Positions 7,535-16,000 of a stretch of 44,693 nucleotides of DNA are shown here, piece after piece. The notes under the pieces were generated by a model. The model was given only the letters and a program-made list of their open reading frames with translations, was not told where the DNA came from and did no database searches. The position numbers and the translations under genes are program-made. Position 1 is the stretch's first letter; each line of letters begins with the position of its first letter. Location: the NCBI RefSeq assembly GCF_001467535.1, contig NZ_LNZC01000022.1, positions 92,926-137,618 of the forward strand, written 5' to 3'. Source of the stretch: Legionella worsleiensis. Lineage in GTDB: Bacteria > Pseudomonadota > Gammaproteobacteria > Legionellales > Legionellaceae.

Positions 7535-8336
7535 TGAGATACCTCCATAAAGAGTCACGGGATTTGATGCCCATTTCGCTGCGAATAACCCAATAGGCTT
7601 CGTATTTCCCCAATAGTGGTAAAAGATACAGAGCCATCTGTTTTGCATAGAGGTAGCGGTAGGCTTTGTTAATTGGTAAGGCATGTTTTTTTAAAGCCTT
7701 ACGCCAGCCAACTCTGGTGTCTTCATAATCATTAAATTCAGCGATAGATTTACCGCCAGTCAATTTTTTGATTTCATCGAGGATAGCTTTTTGCATTTCA
7801 AATCGGATAGGAATTGTTCTGTCTGCGGAATTAAATGCGATGTTTCTGGTTATCCAGATACTGTCACCTTGGATGTTAATTTCGGGCTTTATATAAATCG
7901 CTTCTTGAAAGGTCAGGCCAAATTCTGTTTGTAATGCCATGATGAGGCGTGGTATTGGATTGTCCCATGAGTGCCAGTGGTCGTGCTGGATTTTGAGTTT
8001 TCTTTTACGCTTTCGACTGGTTTTACTGAGTTGTAGGGATTGATTGTCTATATTGGGAATAGCGCATTCTATGCTTTTTAGATAATGCCTGACAATTGTC
8101 ATGTGATTCATAATCGTGCTGGCACGTATTTTACTCTTTTTCCAATGAGCTACCAATTGGTGGATATGGTGTGATTGGATAGCTTTCCAGGAAGAAGGCA
8201 CATCACCAATGGTATAGAGATCATCGATCATTTTATGAATGACGTATGCTCGTTGTTTTTTGATTTTGTAACTGCCTTGATTACCGAGCTTTAAATACTG
8301 ATTGGCAGTTTGTCTTAAGCTGTATTTTCTCATCAT
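7527..8336 (-). CDS. Degenerate tyrosine-recombinase-like protein, partner of 6635-7534
   Basis: A 269-residue protein aligned by eye to the next gene: an N-terminal core-binding SAM-like domain (HQLVAHWKKSKIRASTIMNH matches HILVDYWKAQNKNPATIKNY) and a C-terminal domain with the same plan. The catalytic residues are lost. The GLRREES region reads GLTFQEA, the HGLRH box reads YRYLYAK, and LGHSRLSITKIYL reads MGIKSRDSLWRYL, keeping only the terminal Tyr (Y266). It probably binds DNA without cutting it, for example as an architectural or regulatory partner in a heteromeric recombinase. Its stop overlaps the start of the active gene. It lies about 300 bp downstream of the hammerhead-pseudoknot module. 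Confidence 0.8.
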   Translation of the reverse strand: MMRKYSLRQTANQYLKLGNQGSYKIKKQRAYVIHKMIDDLYTIGDVPSSWKAIQSHHIHQLVAHWKKSKIRASTIMNHMTIVRHYLKSIECAIPNIDNQSLQLSKTSRKRKRKLKIQHDHWHSWDNPIPRLIMALQTEFGLTFQEAIYIKPEINIQGDSIWITRNIAFNSADRTIPIRFEMQKAILDEIKKLTGGKSIAEFNDYEDTRVGWRKALKKHALPINKAYRYLYAKQMALYLLPLLGKYEAYWVIRSEMGIKSRDSLWRYLNE

Positions 8337-8637
8337 CCCATCCGATAAAAATTTATTTGCCCTGTCTTTGGTTTAGTGTTGAACGAGCGGCTCACTCAAA
8401 GATGAAACCTGGCCAAAGCCATAAAGCTCGAAGTGGGGGGCAAATCAATCGTTATAAGGCAAACGATCTCGCCGATATACAACAGTTTTCTAGTGCTTAT
8501 TTCCTCCTTGTTTTGATAATTAATAAAAACGACAAGACAATGGCTCTTGTCATACAAGTCCATGGTCAAATTGAAATAAATTGACTTAAACTCCCGAGGG
8601 AGTTGCCCTGTCGGATGACAGAGATTCCTAGATGGTT
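8337..8637 (-). other. Long leader between pseudoknot copy B and the recombinase pair
   Basis: About 300 bases without a convincing gene. It contains hairpins at 8589-8604 (AACTCCC-GA-GGGAGTT), 8608-8621 (CTGTC-GGAT-GACAG) and near 8530-8553 (GACAAGA/TCTTGTC). A perfect Shine-Dalgarno-like AAGGAGG near 8507 on the minus strand is not followed by a start codon. It probably forms a structured 5' leader for the recombinase genes. Confidence 0.5.
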
Positions 8638-8682
8638 TTCCCTACTGAACGTCCAGCCACGGGGTTAGGGAATGAAGTGGCT
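8638..8682 (-). ncRNA. H-type pseudoknot downstream of hammerhead (copy B)
   Basis: P1 pairs 8638-8644 with 8666-8672 (TTCCCTA/TAGGGAA). P2 pairs 8655-8660 with 8677-8682 (AGCCAC/GTGGCT). Order and spacing match copy A at 2819-2864, and P2 shows two compensatory base-pair changes against copy A. It follows the predicted cleavage site by 8 bases on the minus strand. Confidence 0.75.
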
Positions 8683-8684
8683 TA

Positions 8685-8738
8685 GCATAAGACGTCGGTT
8701 GACGTTTCGCCAGAATTTCACCAGCTCATCAGTCATGC
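8685..8738 (-). ncRNA. Type I hammerhead ribozyme (copy B)
   Basis: On the minus strand: stem I 5' strand GCATGA (8733-8738), core CTGATGA (8726-8732), stem II GCTGG/CTGGC with loop TGAAATT (8709-8725), GAAA (8705-8708), stem III CGTC-AACC-GACG, cleavage triplet GTC (8691-8693), stem I 3' strand TTATGC (8685-8690). All core bases are canonical. Against copy A, stems I and II differ at several positions yet remain paired (including G-U), which supports function at the RNA level. Predicted cleavage is between 8691 and 8690. It lies upstream of the recombinase pair. Confidence 0.9.
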
Positions 8739-8746
8739 TTGATTTC

Positions 8747-8775
8747 AAATTAGCAAAGCAGTGCTTGCTTCGCAA
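8747..8775 (-). promoter_or_regulatory. Candidate promoter for the hammerhead leader (copy B)
   Basis: On the minus strand TTGCGA (8770-8775) and TAATTT (8747-8752) are separated by 17 bases. The predicted start is about 7 bases further on, at the edge of hammerhead stem I. The -35 overlaps the small hairpin at 8764-8776. Confidence 0.5.
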
Positions 8776-8935
8776 GGGATTTTGGAAAGAATTTTGTCCA
8801 ATCCCGATTGGCGGGATCGGACAAAATGCTGAAATGTGTTGATTTTACGCGGTAAAATCAAGATGATTTTTCTGCGTCACTGCTGGAAAATTGCAGTGAC
8901 GCAGAATGCATGAGGTGCAAGTTAGCCAACGGCTA
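8764..8935. repeat. Cluster of five consecutive perfect or near-perfect hairpins
   Basis: H1 8764-8776 (CTTGC-TTC-GCAAG). H2 8791-8827 (ATTTTGTCC and ATCCCG arms, one mismatch, 5-base loop). H3 8839-8861 (TTGATTTTAC-GCG-GTAAAATCAA). H4 8870-8906 (14-bp perfect stem from TTCTGCGTCACTGC, 9-base loop). H5 8923-8935 (TAGCC-AAC-GGCTA). They fill the gap between the SecA-like gene's stop and the hammerhead. None has a clear T-tract. Candidates are a folded single-strand recombination site, a replication or transfer origin, or stacked terminators. Confidence 0.8.
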
Positions 8936-9003
8936 CCAGCCCGGCGTAATGTGGCATGGACTAGTGAGAGCGTCGCCTGAGAATCCTTTTCATCTTATAT
9001 TTT

Positions 9004-12000
9004 CTATATGTGTAAGCTCGTTCTTTCCTCTAAGGAGATCCGATTGGTCTCATCAAGTAGATTTTTTAGATTATCTCTTGCCGTAGCGTAAGATGCTGGA
9101 AGCAATTCTGCTGCCGTGTTCATGGTCTCATGAGCTTTATGAATATCACCCTGTGCCTTGAATGCGATTGACAAGTAATAATAGGTCTGAGCATAGTCTT
9201 TGTTTAAGCTAGCCGCTTTTAACAAGACCGGAATAGCTTCCTGATGGCGTCCAAGATTTATCAGCATTACACCCTTGCAATGTTGGGCATTAAAATATTC
9301 CGAATCAATCGTGGTAGCCTGGTTAAACGCTTTGAATGACAATTCTTGGTAGCTGGCAATGCTGGGTAGGCTGGCATAACACTGGCCGATATACCACCAT
9401 GCTGCCTTGTCATTTGTATTCAGCTCTACCACGGCCTGGAACGATTTTAGCGCATTGTTAAAGTCTCGGGGTGTTTGATTATAAAAAGCCTTTCCCTCTG
9501 AGAAGAGTTCAGTGCAGATATTGGTTGCACTTACTAAGTCTTTTTGGGCTAAATCAAAGGATTTAAACGACTCATACTCGTTTGCTCTGGAGCGATAAGC
9601 TGCTGCTAACAGTCGACGTTTTTCTGGTCCATCAGCCGCTTGGAGTCCTTCGATTGCTGTGGTGAATGTCCTGGTGGCTGAAGAGCTGAAAAGCCCAAGT
9701 TGAGCGACAGGAAACGCCTGTACTTTTTTTGGAGGTTGAACGGTAACACTAATGATCGCAGTCTTGAATGCAATTGCTAACGATCTTGGATCTCTATTGC
9801 TGGGGTCTACTTCACCAGGTTTGCATGCATTTGGCATATTAAAATGAATATCCATATCATCATTTAGTTCTGCAGGAATATCTATAATTATCTGATGTTC
9901 CGGTCTGGAAGTATTATATTCATAGATTTTAGTTTCTAAACCTTTTCCTGAAACAATCAATTTTTGAGTAATTTTATTGGAAATAAGCGCAGTTGTGTGA
10001 AATATAATGTAACTAATTGAATTATTTTCCCTGGATGTTGGTATCGTTAAAACTGCTTCATTACCATCTGTCCATCGATGAGTTTTTTCTGCACCTGAAA
10101 ATCCCTTTGTTAATTTGAAAGGTAGAGACTCATTCACCCCCATGTTAACAACAGATATTTTCTTGGGTGAAAATATACTAGAACTTGATGAAACAATAGA
10201 CGGTGGAGACGAACTCGAACCAACTGAGAAGTCAAAAGAACAGTGTCCAGTTTCTAGCAGACGTCGTAGAGAAGTACTTAATAATACCTGCAACATGTTG
10301 CAGATACTTTCGTTTGGGTTAAAATCCATGATTTTTAGTACTTGATCGACTGCCTGGTATTTTGAGTCTGTAGTATGTCTTATGACATCCAGTGAGGCAT
10401 GATTGTTTTCTTTATGGAGGGCATCGTAAAATTCTGCCCAGGTCTTTTGAAATTGTTCCATATACAGTTCTTTATACTGCTTCAGCAAGACAGACCAATC
10501 CACCTTAATATTATGTATTTGACTCATCAGCAAAGTGTCGATGGTTTCTTGAAGCGGTTCAAATCCCTTTAATAACGTGTTCAAATGAACTGTTGGTTCA
10601 GAAAGAGGACGTTGCTGCGCTGATTCACAGGTTTGCGTTAATGATTTTAAAAGGGACTCATTTTGTAAGGCCTGATAAAGTCTTTGATTGCGTGTAAAGA
10701 AACCCTCGAGCTTTTCAAAATAAATGGCTTCTTTTTGACATAATACATAGCGTTGATCTGACTCAGTTTTAATAAAAGATGCACGAATACTATTTAAAGT
10801 CGATAATTTCTCATCAGCATTCAATTGCTCCCATGTGGCAATGTGTTCTGAATACTCACCAGGGTTTGCGGTTGCCCACCTTCTCAGAAATATAATATAA
10901 TCATCTTCTTCGCTTAAAATCATTTGGCAATCACCAGGCTGACCTTGTCGCCCTGCTCGCCCATTGCCTTGACCTTCAACTCTTGGATTTTTGGGGTAAA
11001 ATCCAAAGATGAAACGTAATCCACCCGCTATTTTACTGTTTAGTGCAAGAATAATGTCTGTACCGCGTCCCGCTGCATTTGTGGCAATGGTAATTGTTCC
11101 AGGCTCGCCAGCCTGACCAATTAAATAGTCCTCATCTTCGCGTTGGGTCAGATTAATCAACTGGGGAGTGATTCCTGTATTGACCAAAAATGAATATAAT
11201 TTTACTGATTCAGCAATGGTTTTAACGAGAACGAGCATTGGTCGGCCTTCATCTCTCATTGCTCTTGCATGTTCCAGGATGCGTTCGTATTGTTCGCTCG
11301 GTGTTTTTGCAAAATAAGCTGGTAATTTCTTTCGCAAGCTGGGGTAGTGGGGTGGTACATCAAAACTTCCCACGTTATAAATTCGTTGAATTTCTTCACG
11401 TTCAACAACCTGACCCATGGTTCCTGTCAGGCCTATGATGCGGCGGAATTGGGTGAAATACGTTGGGTGAGACAAAGAGGCTACGGTTAATGATTCAGGT
11501 GTTATCTTAAGTCCGTGCTTTGCCTGTAAAAATTGATGCAAACCATTTTGCCAGTGACATCCTTCGTTTAATCGACCGGTGTTATTAAAATCAACGATAA
11601 CAATGTCAGATCCCGTTGATAACTCCTTCACCAGATAATCGCGGTCAATATGTTTAGTAAATAAAGCTTCACGGGCGCTTCTTAACCACCGGCTGAGTTG
11701 CTTATCGTTTATTTGTTGAAGTTGTTCCAGATGAGCTGGGTTCAGGGTTGACTCCAAATAGTTTTTTAACTCAGCTAACGATGTACTGTTGGACGAGTTA
11801 TTAGCAAAGGATAAAATAGGCTGATATACCCAACTCCAATCTTCTGTTCCGGGTATGGCTAATATGGCAGAGTTGAGTGCGGCATCTAAAAATAAACTAT
11901 CCACTTCATCGATTATTGCCGTGTACTTTCCATCGTTTAATCCCAGGCAATAAAGACTGTTTCGCAGCATCGCAAACTCAAAGTCTGTGTTGGTTCCATA

Positions 12001-13041
12001 AATAATATTCGCTTTAAATTGTTCTGTTTTAGGAGACTCGGTGCAAATATTCGTACTCTTAAAGCCTAAACTGTTGAAAAAAGGCTGGTATTTTTCCTGG
12101 TCACGAATCGCTAAATAAGACGTTGTAGTGATTACATACACTGCTGGATCAAAACAGGAAAAATAGGCTGCAAGCATCGCAATGATGGTTGATTTTCCTT
12201 CGCCTGTATTAATTTGGGCGATACGGCCTTTTAATAAATGTTCAGGTGTAATGAGTAAAGCCATGAAGGCGAGCATTTGCGTGTCGTGCGGGAAAATGTT
12301 GTAATGACGACGAACTAATTCAGCAATGATTGCGATTAATCGACGATGATGTTCAATTTCTTTTCTTTCATTCCAGATTTCAGCAGATTGCAATGCTTTT
12401 TCTTTTAAATCAGTACTTGAACGTTTTTGCAAAAAGGCAAACCAAGGATTGATTGCTATGTATTCAGCTTTCAAGTGCGCCAATTCTTCATGAGACAATG
12501 GAAATTCAATGAAGCTATTCTCCCAAAAGCAGGCAATTGTTTCATGAATGTCTCGACTTGGGTATTTTTCAGCGAGATAAGTGGCTTGTTTTTCTTCTAA
12601 CCGTTGTACCAGAGAGGTCAGGTTCGGCATACTTTGCTTGACCAGGCTCGTGAGTCCGCTCGTTTCTTGCAAATCAATGAGCAATTGACAGGCGGCAACA
12701 TAATGTTCAAGCCTTCTTGATTCAGGGGTAACCCGTTTGGAAAAAAGCATGAAAAAAAGCTGTGTACCAACGTTATCTTTAAGATATCTCCCTAAAGTAA
12801 GTAATTTTGCCAAGTCGCTGGTGTTGCAGTGCTCATGCAAACAATCAAATGCGATTTTCATCAACATCAAACGGTTTGTATTGTTGAGCTCTGAGCTATC
12901 CACGTGCCGACAAAAAGCATCCCATGCGGATTGATGCTGACTAAACAGTGTAGCGACACAGGTCGAAGACTCCAGTTTGAACTTCGTATAATCTACCAGG
13001 CCTAATACCGGCTTATCTGGACATGCTGCTGGCGTGATCAT
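9004..13041 (-). CDS. SecA-like DEAD ATPase with C-terminal TPR repeats
   Basis: A 1345-residue protein. After a divergent N-terminal region (1 to about 240) comes a SecA-type motor: Walker A in AQINTGEGKSTI (about residue 279), DEVDSLFLDAA (about 375, the SecA DEVD box), LTGTMG, and AAGRGTDI with GNGRAGRQGQPGD (about 655-710), the second RecA-like half. A less defined region with a Ser-rich stretch follows, then about four TPR units (from about 1160 to the end). True SecA is near 900 residues and drives protein export. Here the preprotein crosslinking and zinc tail are not evident, so a dedicated translocase or a protein/nucleic-acid remodelling factor is possible. It has a very good ribosome site (GGGGG). 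Its start overlaps the ankyrin gene by 29 bp, so the two are co-translated. Confidence 0.87.
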   Translation of the reverse strand: MITPAACPDKPVLGLVDYTKFKLESSTCVATLFSQHQSAWDAFCRHVDSSELNNTNRLMLMKIAFDCLHEHCNTSDLAKLLTLGRYLKDNVGTQLFFMLFSKRVTPESRRLEHYVAACQLLIDLQETSGLTSLVKQSMPNLTSLVQRLEEKQATYLAEKYPSRDIHETIACFWENSFIEFPLSHEELAHLKAEYIAINPWFAFLQKRSSTDLKEKALQSAEIWNERKEIEHHRRLIAIIAELVRRHYNIFPHDTQMLAFMALLITPEHLLKGRIAQINTGEGKSTIIAMLAAYFSCFDPAVYVITTTSYLAIRDQEKYQPFFNSLGFKSTNICTESPKTEQFKANIIYGTNTDFEFAMLRNSLYCLGLNDGKYTAIIDEVDSLFLDAALNSAILAIPGTEDWSWVYQPILSFANNSSNSTSLAELKNYLESTLNPAHLEQLQQINDKQLSRWLRSAREALFTKHIDRDYLVKELSTGSDIVIVDFNNTGRLNEGCHWQNGLHQFLQAKHGLKITPESLTVASLSHPTYFTQFRRIIGLTGTMGQVVEREEIQRIYNVGSFDVPPHYPSLRKKLPAYFAKTPSEQYERILEHARAMRDEGRPMLVLVKTIAESVKLYSFLVNTGITPQLINLTQREDEDYLIGQAGEPGTITIATNAAGRGTDIILALNSKIAGGLRFIFGFYPKNPRVEGQGNGRAGRQGQPGDCQMILSEEDDYIIFLRRWATANPGEYSEHIATWEQLNADEKLSTLNSIRASFIKTESDQRYVLCQKEAIYFEKLEGFFTRNQRLYQALQNESLLKSLTQTCESAQQRPLSEPTVHLNTLLKGFEPLQETIDTLLMSQIHNIKVDWSVLLKQYKELYMEQFQKTWAEFYDALHKENNHASLDVIRHTTDSKYQAVDQVLKIMDFNPNESICNMLQVLLSTSLRRLLETGHCSFDFSVGSSSSPPSIVSSSSSIFSPKKISVVNMGVNESLPFKLTKGFSGAEKTHRWTDGNEAVLTIPTSRENNSISYIIFHTTALISNKITQKLIVSGKGLETKIYEYNTSRPEHQIIIDIPAELNDDMDIHFNMPNACKPGEVDPSNRDPRSLAIAFKTAIISVTVQPPKKVQAFPVAQLGLFSSSATRTFTTAIEGLQAADGPEKRRLLAAAYRSRANEYESFKSFDLAQKDLVSATNICTELFSEGKAFYNQTPRDFNNALKSFQAVVELNTNDKAAWWYIGQCYASLPSIASYQELSFKAFNQATTIDSEYFNAQHCKGVMLINLGRHQEAIPVLLKAASLNKDYAQTYYYLSIAFKAQGDIHKAHETMNTAAELLPASYATARDNLKNLLDETNRISLEERTSLHI

Positions 13042-16000
13042 GCAACCCCCTCGTTAGATGACGTAATAAACTGGCATCAGCGTGAGCCTCCAGCGTTTTA
13101 AAAAGTCCCAATTGACATAAACTTGCTGTATTGGCAGTGTGTTGTAGCTGTCGTTCAAAGTCAGTCATTTTTTCATAGAGCAGCGTACGATTCCCCGTGC
13201 TTAATTGTTCAACCGCAAAAGGTTGTAAGCTTTTATCACCCGCCATGACAATGCGGCAAGCAATTTGAAGATGGCCATTTAGTAAGGCTGTTTGTGCTGC
13301 GGTCAGATCGGTTGCATCTTTGATTGAATAGTCTGCTTGATACTTTAGAAGTGTGATGACTGCCCCGAGTTTTCCTTCCTGGGCTGCCAGGATAAGCGCT
13401 GTTGTTCCGCCATCATTTTTTTGATCCATAATAGCACCTGCTTCAAGCAGGGCTTCGATGATACGTACATGGCCAAACCTCGCAGCAACATGAAGGGGGG
13501 TATCACCAAATCGATTTTTTAGATTTAAGGGGATGTCGTCACCTTGAAGCAATAATTCAATAGCTTCTCCAGAGTTGTTTCTTGCGGCACTATGCAACAC
13601 ACTGTTACCGGACTCATCCAGGGTCGTTAATGTGCGGCCATTTAAAATCATTTCGCTAACGACTTCAGGGTGATCTACCATGACACCTGCACGGAGAATT
13701 TTACCTGAACGTTCTGGTTGATGATAGAGTGACATGCTTTGCACGAAACGGAGCATCTCAGGGTCTTGACTAATCACCGCATATTCACACAGCCCATTCC
13801 CAATCACATCGGTAGCATACATGTCCGCACCAAGCTGTAATAATGTTACTACGGCATCCAGTTGTGCTTTTAATGCTGCGTAATGTAGGGCTGTTCGTTT
13901 TAGCGATCGTTGTGATCTTTTTTCGGATGAGGGGCACTCGACTTGATCTAACCCAAATCCTCGTTGCGCCAAATATTTAATGACGTGAACATGTCCGTGC
14001 AAGGCCGCCAAATGCAAGGCATTTCGTCCCAGAGAATCAACTTGATTTAAGGCATTGCTATCAGAGCAAAGCGCACTGACGACAGACAACATGCCTTGTT
14101 GAGCCGCATATAATAAGGGCGTCATTACCTCTTGCGAAGCGTAATGACGCTGTCTAAGTAGTGGCAATAAATGCAAAGCAACTGTTTCTGATTTTCCGAG
14201 AATGGCATAGTGCAAACTGTTTAATTGCTTATGATCGCAACGGTCAGGTTGTGCACCTCCGGCAATGAGTAATTGCGCTATAGTTACATTTCCTTGCAAA
14301 GCGGCCAGCATCAACGGCGTTTGTCCTTTTGCGTTGAGGCAATCAACAACAGAGGTTCGAGAAAGCAGCTGTTTAGTCAGCTCATAATTATCTGAAGCTA
14401 CTGCCTGGTGAAGCGCATTATAATTGGGACTCTCATGTGCTTGAGTCAAACGGCAAAGAGAATCGCATTGATCAAAAAATTGGTTAAACCGTTTTATTAA
14501 AGCCAGCTCAGCACAATTTTTTCCTGAAATAACTTTATCTTGTACTAATGCAGCAATGCACTCAGGAAAAACCTTGGCGAACAGGGTTAATCGGTAGCAA
14601 GCCTCTTCATCGTTGCTTGATGTGAGAATTGATAATAAGGGATTACGACGTCCGGTAAAACAGCTTGGATCCATGCCTTTCGATTTGAGAAAGGCTAACA
14701 GTCTGTCTGGTTTCCATGGAAGATCCGTATCGGGGGTGAGCTCATCATCTTGCGCATCAAATAGTTCTGCATAGTCGTAGGTATTTTCTAGCGTTAGTCG
14801 CAAAACTTCATTGAGATTTTTTATCTCACCAAACTGTGATCCGGGTTGAGATAATAAAGCGATTGCGTCATCAAATTCCTGATCATTTAATAAAGAAATT
14901 AATTCCTGCCTTCGTTCTCCCTGAATGCGATCATCCAATACAGATTCTGTCGTGATGTTGGCTGAAATTTTTTGCTGTAGCGCTGTTTTAGGCAAGCGTT
15001 TCTCATATTTAACTAATAATTTCTTTAAATTCGAATCAAGCCTAATGCGATTCATGCTCCAAAGGTCAGCCGGCCATTCTGCCGGTTGACTTAGTCTGAG
15101 TAATTTCTTGAACGATTGCGCATCATTATTGGCAAAAGCCAAGTGAAATGCCGTTTGTTGTTTTGCGTTTTGAATCAGGAAATCAGCACCGGATTTAACA
15201 ACCAGTTCTATAATTTGCGTGTTACCGGTGGCGGCTGCTAAATGCAGTGGCGTATTCCCCAGATGATCTATCACGCAGCGCATATCACCCTGTTTTTTTA
15301 TAATGGCATCGACTGCCGTGACATGCCCATTTGTGATGGCAATTTTGAGAAGCTCTGCAGCAATGATTTCCTCTTTACTTAATTTATCTAATAAAAAACG
15401 CAGACAACGTACGCTGCCAGCTTGTGCGGCAAGCTTGGCAAGAGGCGCACTATTTCCAGAAAACTGCTCTCTTAAATAACCAATCTCATCGGCCATCACC
15501 GCATACCCAAGCAAATCAGGTGAATTATTGGCAGCGATGAATGAGCATCCCTGATCCAACAAATAATAAACAATCTCAAAATGACCGTATTGGGCGGCAA
15601 TATGAATTAAAGAATGACCATGTATAGGTTTATCCAAGGGAATCGAATGGCTCTCGATTAAATTTGCGAACCGATGAAATTCACCATTACGAACCAAATA
15701 ATATAAATAAGAGTTGCCGTGCACGTCTTCGATTAATGGATTTTCTCCACGTGCAATCAAGCAATCTGACACCGCAACCTGCCCGTATTGAATGGCTAGT
15801 AGTGATGCAGATTGGCCTAGTTTATTGGTGATATTAAGGTCGATTACTTCTGCCAGGCGTTCAGCCACTTGTGACTGACCTGCTTTTAAAGCCAACATAA
15901 GCGGTGTGTCGCCATCACTTGTTTTCGCATTAGGCACTCCCAGACTGAGTAAATAATTAACCACTTCCAGGTGTCCGGCTTCCGACGCAAGATGTAGCGC

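Noticed and set aside
8357..8584. A 75-codon plus-strand open frame between the recombinases and the hammerhead
   Set aside because: No ribosome site, low-complexity composition, and it overlaps structured leader hairpins of the opposite strand.
2819..8682. Naming the pseudoknots outright as STAXI RNA
   Set aside because: The gene neighbours fit, but the repeated pseudoknots with UNCG loops that I recall for that motif are not seen here. Left as a test, not a call.
9004..13041. Calling this gene secA
   Set aside because: The motor motifs match SecA, but the N-terminus, TPR tail and island location differ from the housekeeping gene, so no symbol was given.
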